In this document: one piece after another, positions 33,074 to 37,648 of the stretch
Position numbering within the stretch: position 1 is the first letter of the stretch
How the letters are laid out: every line of letters begins with the position of its first letter
Assembly (NCBI GenBank): GCA_029204225.1
Contig: MU835624.1
Span: 1 to 37,648 of the forward strand
Reading direction: 5' to 3'
Origin: Diphasiastrum complanatum
Taxonomy: Eukaryota; Streptophyta; Lycopodiopsida; Lycopodiales; Lycopodiaceae
DNA: 37,648 bases
Notes under the pieces: generated by a model
Told to the model about the DNA's origin: nothing
The model's input: only the letters and a program-made list of their open reading frames with translations
The model's database searches: none
Program-made: the position numbers and the translations under genes

Positions 33074-34134
33074 CTCCCTCTTGAACGATACACCATTTTC
33101 ATCCTATTCCCATCGATTTTCTATGCCTTTGAAATAGTGCTTTGTCCACTGGCTTTGTCAGAATGTCTGCAATCATGTCTTCTGATTTAACGAATTTGAC
33201 ATTGAGTTCTCCATTTGAAATAAGATCCCGAATGTGTTGATATTTCAGTGGAATATGTTTGGTTTTCGATGCACTTGATCACACCATATTGCTTTAAGAC
33301 CTTTAAAGCATAATTAGATTGGTTTAAATGCGTTATTTCTTCTTCTCTGCCTCTTTTTATCTGAAACCAAGTATGTGCTTGTTTCTCCTAGATCTATAAT
33401 CTCATAGTTCGCAGATATTTGATTCTTTGTGTCTTTTATGAGCTTTAGACAATTTTTGATCATCAAAGAATCATCTATAAATATTGTCATGATCACAAAC
33501 CTTCTTTCTATCCTTTTAATATAAACATTATATTCATGTTGTGTCAGACAAGACTATCGAGCTTCTTATACCAAGCTCGTGAAGCATGTTTTAAGCGCTA
33601 GATGCACCTCTGCAGGTGACAACATAATTAGTTTGTTCAGATTCTTAAAGCCTTCATGCTGCTCCATAAGAATTTCTCCATCTAAGTCCTCGCAAAGAAA
33701 TGTTGTTTTAATGTCTATCTAATGTATTTCTAGATTATACTTGACCATAGCATAAGCGAGAAGCAATTAACCATAGGTGAATAAGTATTGAAATAGTCAA
33801 CACCATACCTTTGGGTGTAGCCCTTCGTGGCAAGTTGGGCTTTGTACCTTGCGATGCTGCCATCTTATTTCAGTTTTTTCTTGTATACCCATTTGCATCG
33901 ACCTTCTTCTTCCCTTTGGGCATTGGCTCGAGTGTCCATGCATGATTTTGCTTCATCGATTTCATTTATTTGGCCACGGCCTTCTCCCAGAAATTTCTTT
34001 TGGAACCCTGAATTGCTTCTAGATATGTCGCTGGCTCTTCGGTGAAACCACAAAACTAAATTTGTGATTACTTTTGATTGCAAACTTTCGATGAGTCTGG
34101 TAGAGGGTCTTTGAATCCTTGTTGACCTTCGCAA
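33074..34134 (-). pseudogene. Copia C reverse transcriptase with RNase H tail
   Basis: RT N-terminal text lies near 34040-33890 (MKSMKQNHAWTLEPMPKGKK-like). The catalytic box reads MTIFIDDSLMI (33496-33465; FIDD in place of YVDD), followed by ISANYEIIDLGE. Near 33220-33090 the text corresponds to the extreme C-terminus of copia RNase H (DMIADILTKP-like in shifted frames), so the RNase H catalytic part is deleted around 33255. Stops and shifts are frequent. Confidence 0.8.
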
Positions 34135-34286
34135 ATCGATATCTACCTATTGCAGATTCGACTCATGTCCTCCTCCTTCATGTTTAAGATGAAGTTTTTC
34201 TTCCTGTTATGGGGCTCGTGGTTCGACATTCTGATTCTAAATCTGATCTTGTGCTCCCTCTTCAAATGGTAACAATGAGAAAACTT

Positions 34287-35340
34287 CTATCCATTGGTTC
34301 CCTTTCTTTTTGGATAAGTAGATTTATCAAATTTGACATCTCTACTCATGATCACTTTCATGGAAACTGGATCTATGCATAAATCATTCAAATATCCCAG
34401 CAAGACAACTTGTTGAGACTTCTCATCCAACTTTCTCCTCTTTTCCTTTGGTATGTGCATATAGGCAGCACACCCAAACACCTTGATATACGACAGATCG
34501 GGCTTCTCATCTGTACAGATCTCGTTCGATGCCTTGCTCTCCACTGTCATTGTTATCGAACGATTCTGCAGGTGAATTGTAGTTGCTAGTGCCTTAGCCC
34601 AGAAACTTTTCGGTAATTGTGCTTGTACCATCATGCACCATGCTCCTTTGATGAGTGTTATGTCTCAACTTTCTTCCACACCGTTGTATTGAGGTGTGTA
34701 AGGAGGTGTAAACTGATGTTGGATGTCTCTTTCTTGGCAAAAATTTGAGAACTCTTTGCTTGTGTATTCACCTCCATTATTAGATTTGAGAACCTTTAGC
34801 CTTTCGGAGGTTTGTCGTTATGAAAATGCTACGAACCTTCTGAATGCATCAAATACTTTAGACTTTAACTTCAGATATTATACAGTAGTCATTCTACTAA
34901 ACTCATCAATGAATGTTAGAAAGTATATCGACTCTGAGAGAGAATTGACCTTGATAGATCCACAAATATTTGAATGTACTAACTGAAGAATGTCTTTTGC
35001 TCTCCTCCCTTTTATGAACAAAAGGATCTTGATGTTGCTTACTTTTCAAACAAGCCTCCCGAAAGTCTGAATTGGCAATTGTAATTTTGAGACCACTTAC
35101 ATGGTCATTTTTGCTCGTATCATATAGAATATTCATGTTTAAATGATACATTCTCTTGTGCCACAAATGGTTTTCACCTTCAGATACATTCAATGCACTA
35201 TCGTAGTGGTTGACAATTTCTGCTTGATGCAAGTTACCTTGTCTTGTTCCGATAGCAAGTAATTTATTCGATCTGTGATCCACCATTCTACATGCATCTT
35301 CATCGAACAAGACTTGAATACCAAGATCTACTATCTTCAA
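34287..35340 (-). pseudogene. Copia C gag-pre-integrase and integrase
   Basis: LWHKRMYHLNMNILYDTSKN (about 35170-35110) is the gag-pre-integrase domain. It leads to integrase text split over several frames (GPI and FIDEFSR-like blocks, 35000-34700). The open piece 34634-34287 has LPKSFWAKALATTIHLQNRS, KPDLSYIKVFGCAAYMHIPK, the usual end of copia integrase, followed by LLGY. Confidence 0.85.
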
Positions 35341-35359
35341 TACAGAGAGTAATCTCTTT

Positions 35360-36334
35360 TTAAGGTAGGTTCATGGTGCTCCTTGTAACTCTGTATGACC
35401 CAATAGTGTACGAAGTGAAAGGCTTTTGACTCCTTTGACATCGTTTCCAATCTCCTACTATCACAGTTCTTGTGTTGTTCAATGTCTTAGAACTTGTGAG
35501 AATACTTTTGTTGCAAGTGATGTGAGCTATTGCTCCTGAATCAATTACAACGCCATAATCATGTTGTAAATAAGTTGTCAATTCTTTTTCAATAGTTGAG
35601 AATGCATTATCACTTTTCTCTTCATCCTTTGATGACTCAATAACATTTTCTTTGTCTTCTTTGTGTTTGCATTTTGGGTTTAGCCAACATTCATATGTTT
35701 GTCCTTTCTTTTTGCAGGCTGAACCTCCAAGAGACTGGTGAGCAGACACCCTAGTCATGGAAGGCTTTCGAGGAAGCCTTCCTACGAGAGTTCAGATTGA
35801 CCACTCTCTCAAGCGTCATTTTAGGAAAACTTGAGATGAGCATCCTTAGTGGCTGGTAGGATGAAGGTAGAGATTTCATGAGGTACATTAGTTGGGGGTT
35901 GTTGGGACTTGATGCTCTTGTCCGGCTGTAGAGAGTTGTGCAAAGATTATCTTGATCTTTTTTACATGTTGGCCTAGATCGTTTCCATCCCATCGCAAGT
36001 ACTGCAATTGATTATGGAGGTGCATTACTGATGCAGCTGTTACTTCATATTTTTGCTTCAACTTTTCCCATGCTTCATGGCTGCTTTGACAATCTTCAAT
36101 TTGCATGAGAATGTCCTCATTTATGGAGGATACGATGATCGCCATTGTGCATTCATCTTTCCTTATCCATTCAGCTCCCCTTAGATCTCCCTTTGGAGGT
36201 TTTGGCTCTGTGAGATTTGTGACGGCGGACCAGATCCCTTTGCCTTTGAGAAGTGTCTTTATTTTGAACTTCCATATGTGATAATTCATGCCATCGAGAC
36301 TGATAGTGATCTTTGTCCGAATTGCACTGGCCAT
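35360..36334 (-). pseudogene. Copia C gag and protease
   Basis: Gag starts at ATG 36334, 16 bp inside the primer site: MASAIRTKITISLDGMNYHI, then KFKIKTLLKGKGIWSAV and CQSSHEAWEKLKQKYEVTAA. After a shift it reads LMKSLPSSYQPLRMLISSFP (35993-35850). A Cys-rich stretch with CWLNPKCKHKE (about 35690) stands for the zinc knuckle. The protease site reads VVIDSGAIAHITCNKS (about 35550-35500), close to the copia DSGA.HI pattern. Two shifts are visible. Confidence 0.88.
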
Positions 36335-36349
36335 ATTTTTCTAATCAAA

Positions 36350-36363
36350 CTGCTTTGATACCA
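36350..36363 (-). other. Copia C primer-binding site
   Basis: On the minus strand TGGTATCAAAGCAG directly follows the LTR's terminal ...ACTACA. One mismatch to the usual TGGTATCAGAGC. Confidence 0.8.
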
Positions 36364-36911
36364 TGTAGTAAAAACATACATAAATGCGAAAAATAGGATC
36401 TTGACTCACAAACAATACCACAATCAAATAATTTGTGTGACACAAGCAATGTTAGAAGAACAATGTGGTTCTTTTTGTATTGGATAGAGTCAACAATCCG
36501 ACATACAATCCTCTATCACCTTGCTTACACCTCTCACTCTACTACTTTGATTACATTCCTTTGATATATATTCCCAATAAGGGGATTACAAGAAAATTTA
36601 AGCTAATTATTACAAAATATGTCTATACTAAATATCTAATTAACTATTTGTTAGCTCTTGTAACTTGGCTTTTGGCTGCGAGCTGCTTTAACCTTCGCGA
36701 CAACTAGATATAATATTCGATAGTTCAAATAGTTCAAATGTTCGGGTGTCTGATAGTTCTTTCGAATGTTCGATTGTTGTTCTAGCAACTATCGTGTGTT
36801 AAACATTATCAAACATATCACAGTTTGAGTGTTCCATCGAACTATCGATTTGAGAACTCTCGATACTTAGAGGCTATTGGAAAAGGGGCATTGAGTTCAC
36901 CATTTCCAGCA
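36364..36911 (-). repeat. Copia C 5' LTR
   Basis: 548 bp from (minus strand) TGCTGGAAATGG at 36911 to ...ACTACA at 36364. The first triplet shows TGC where the 3' LTR has TGT. Several GATAGTTC / TTCGAATG-type short repeats fill its first half (36705-36860). Confidence 0.85.
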
Positions 36912-36989
36912 AGTCCTAACTTCTAGAAAGGAGATTTTGAAGATCACGAGCTCAAGGAATTCTATTAAAGCTAGGAGAAAAATAAATTC

Positions 36990-37648
36990 TTTTGGCTAAA
37001 GTTGAGTCAATTCAATGTTACAACATATAAGAGATGCTACATATATTCTTATATTTCTTTTTGAACCAATTATTGTTGCTAATTGTGAAGGTTTCACATG
37101 TGTGAAGACCTGCCCAACACCCACAATGATCTTCTAAGGTAAAATCATCAATAAAAGTCACATACATCTTAGCACCGCCATTGCTAATTGTAGCAACACC
37201 ATGAATATCTGAATGCACAAGTTGAAAAGGCTTACTTGGCCTTGATGTAGATCTCTTGTAAGGTAACCTATGTGACTTTGATAAAGCACATTGCTCACAA
37301 ACATGATTCAAGCTTGTTAAAGAGTTGGGAAGACCAAAAACAACTTGCCTCTTTTCCATTACCTCCAATGACTTGTAGTTGAGATGCCCCAATATTCTGT
37401 GCCATACCTCTTCTATTGACAATTGCTCCTTTGCCATACATCCAACTTGGTTAGCAACAACACAAGCATAAAGTTTGAACAACTTACCTTGCCTCTTCCC
37501 TTTTGCAATCAATTCATCTTATTTCTTGATCAAACAAGCATCACCATCAAACTCCACTTTGAATCCCTTGAATCACACTAAGAAGGTTCTTAGTGATAGA
37601 TATCATAGTATCAATTAATTTTGGACTTTGACAAGACAATTGGACTTT
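36990..37648 (-). pseudogene. Copia D: gag-pre-integrase and integrase start, enters from the right edge
   Basis: On the minus strand ITKNLLSV (about 37590-37565, end of protease) is followed in 37512-37018 by GKLFKLYACVV, VWHRILGHLNYKSLEVMEKR, CEQCALSKSHRLPYKRS, FQLVHSDIHG and MYVTFIDDF: the copia gag-pre-integrase domain with the integrase zinc finger and the start of the core (two catalytic-region Asp residues visible). A stop and shift separate ITKNLLSV from the rest. It belongs to a different copia family from copia C, which lies directly beside it. The element continues beyond base 37648. Confidence 0.88.

Larger units (their letters stand above)
32783..36911 (-). mobile_element. Copia C: Ty1/copia retrotransposon, minus strand, decayed
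   Basis: The order on the minus strand is 5' LTR (36911-36364), primer site, gag, protease, gag-pre-integrase, integrase, RT, RNase H tail, polypurine tract, truncated 3' LTR (33073-32783). Nearly all domains are present but in many frames. The 3' LTR keeps 291 bp of a 548-bp LTR. Confidence 0.92.

Overview
This window is nuclear DNA of a land plant, and most of it is transposable-element sequence. The reasons are: an ABCC transporter exon ending at a GT splice donor, an intronless GPI-type fasciclin-like arabinogalactan protein gene, plant LTR retrotransposons using the initiator-tRNA-Met primer site (TGGTATCAGAGC-like), a chromodomain Ty3/gypsy element, a CACTA transposon with the plant domain set TNP2/DUF4218/DUF4216, and long CT/GA microsatellites. 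A large-genome, non-flowering lineage such as a fern would fit the TE density and low gene density, but nothing here proves the clade.

Two host genes are visible. The first, on the minus strand at 3451-5514, is the first coding exon of an ABCC (MRP-type) ABC transporter: TMD0, linker, TMD1 and the start of NBD1 including Walker A. It stops at a splice donor, and no second exon is found in the 3.4 kb to the window edge. That stretch holds a copia LTR, LINE-like fragments and a CT repeat instead. The second, on the plus strand at 30939-31769, is a complete 276-residue fasciclin-like protein with signal peptide, one fasciclin domain, an Ala/Pro-rich stretch and a GPI-type tail. A TATA box lies about 100 bp upstream of its ATG, and a cluster of ACGT and RY motifs about 400-450 bp upstream.

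The rest, from left to right: copia LTR end with primer site (1-715); LINE RT and ORF1-like fragments with a CT array and short repeats (1912-3350); ABCC exon; 1.9 kb of 5' flank with a minisatellite; copia element A, plus strand, a deletion derivative lacking integrase and RT (7412-11293); two tandem, minus-strand partial LTRs with an 855-bp period (11287-13090); decayed copia B, plus strand (13188-15180); an LTR-like segment bounded by a perfect 23-bp inverted repeat and carrying (CT)52 (15158-16051); copia fragments in both orientations (16100-16590); a CACTA element on the minus strand (about 16590-22178); a 5'-truncated chromovirus on the minus strand (22179-26520); a copia-type LTR fragment (26525-27141); a TRIM-like LTR pair (27150-27929); a copia gag relic (28920-29660); the FLA locus; copia C, minus strand, nearly full length but decayed (32783-36911); and another copia entering from the right edge (36990-37648).

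There is no operon-like or defence-like gene set. The interest lies in how the elements are nested, truncated and joined, and in the two host genes embedded among them. All TE reading frames carry stops or frameshifts except the individual CACTA blocks, which are comparatively open.
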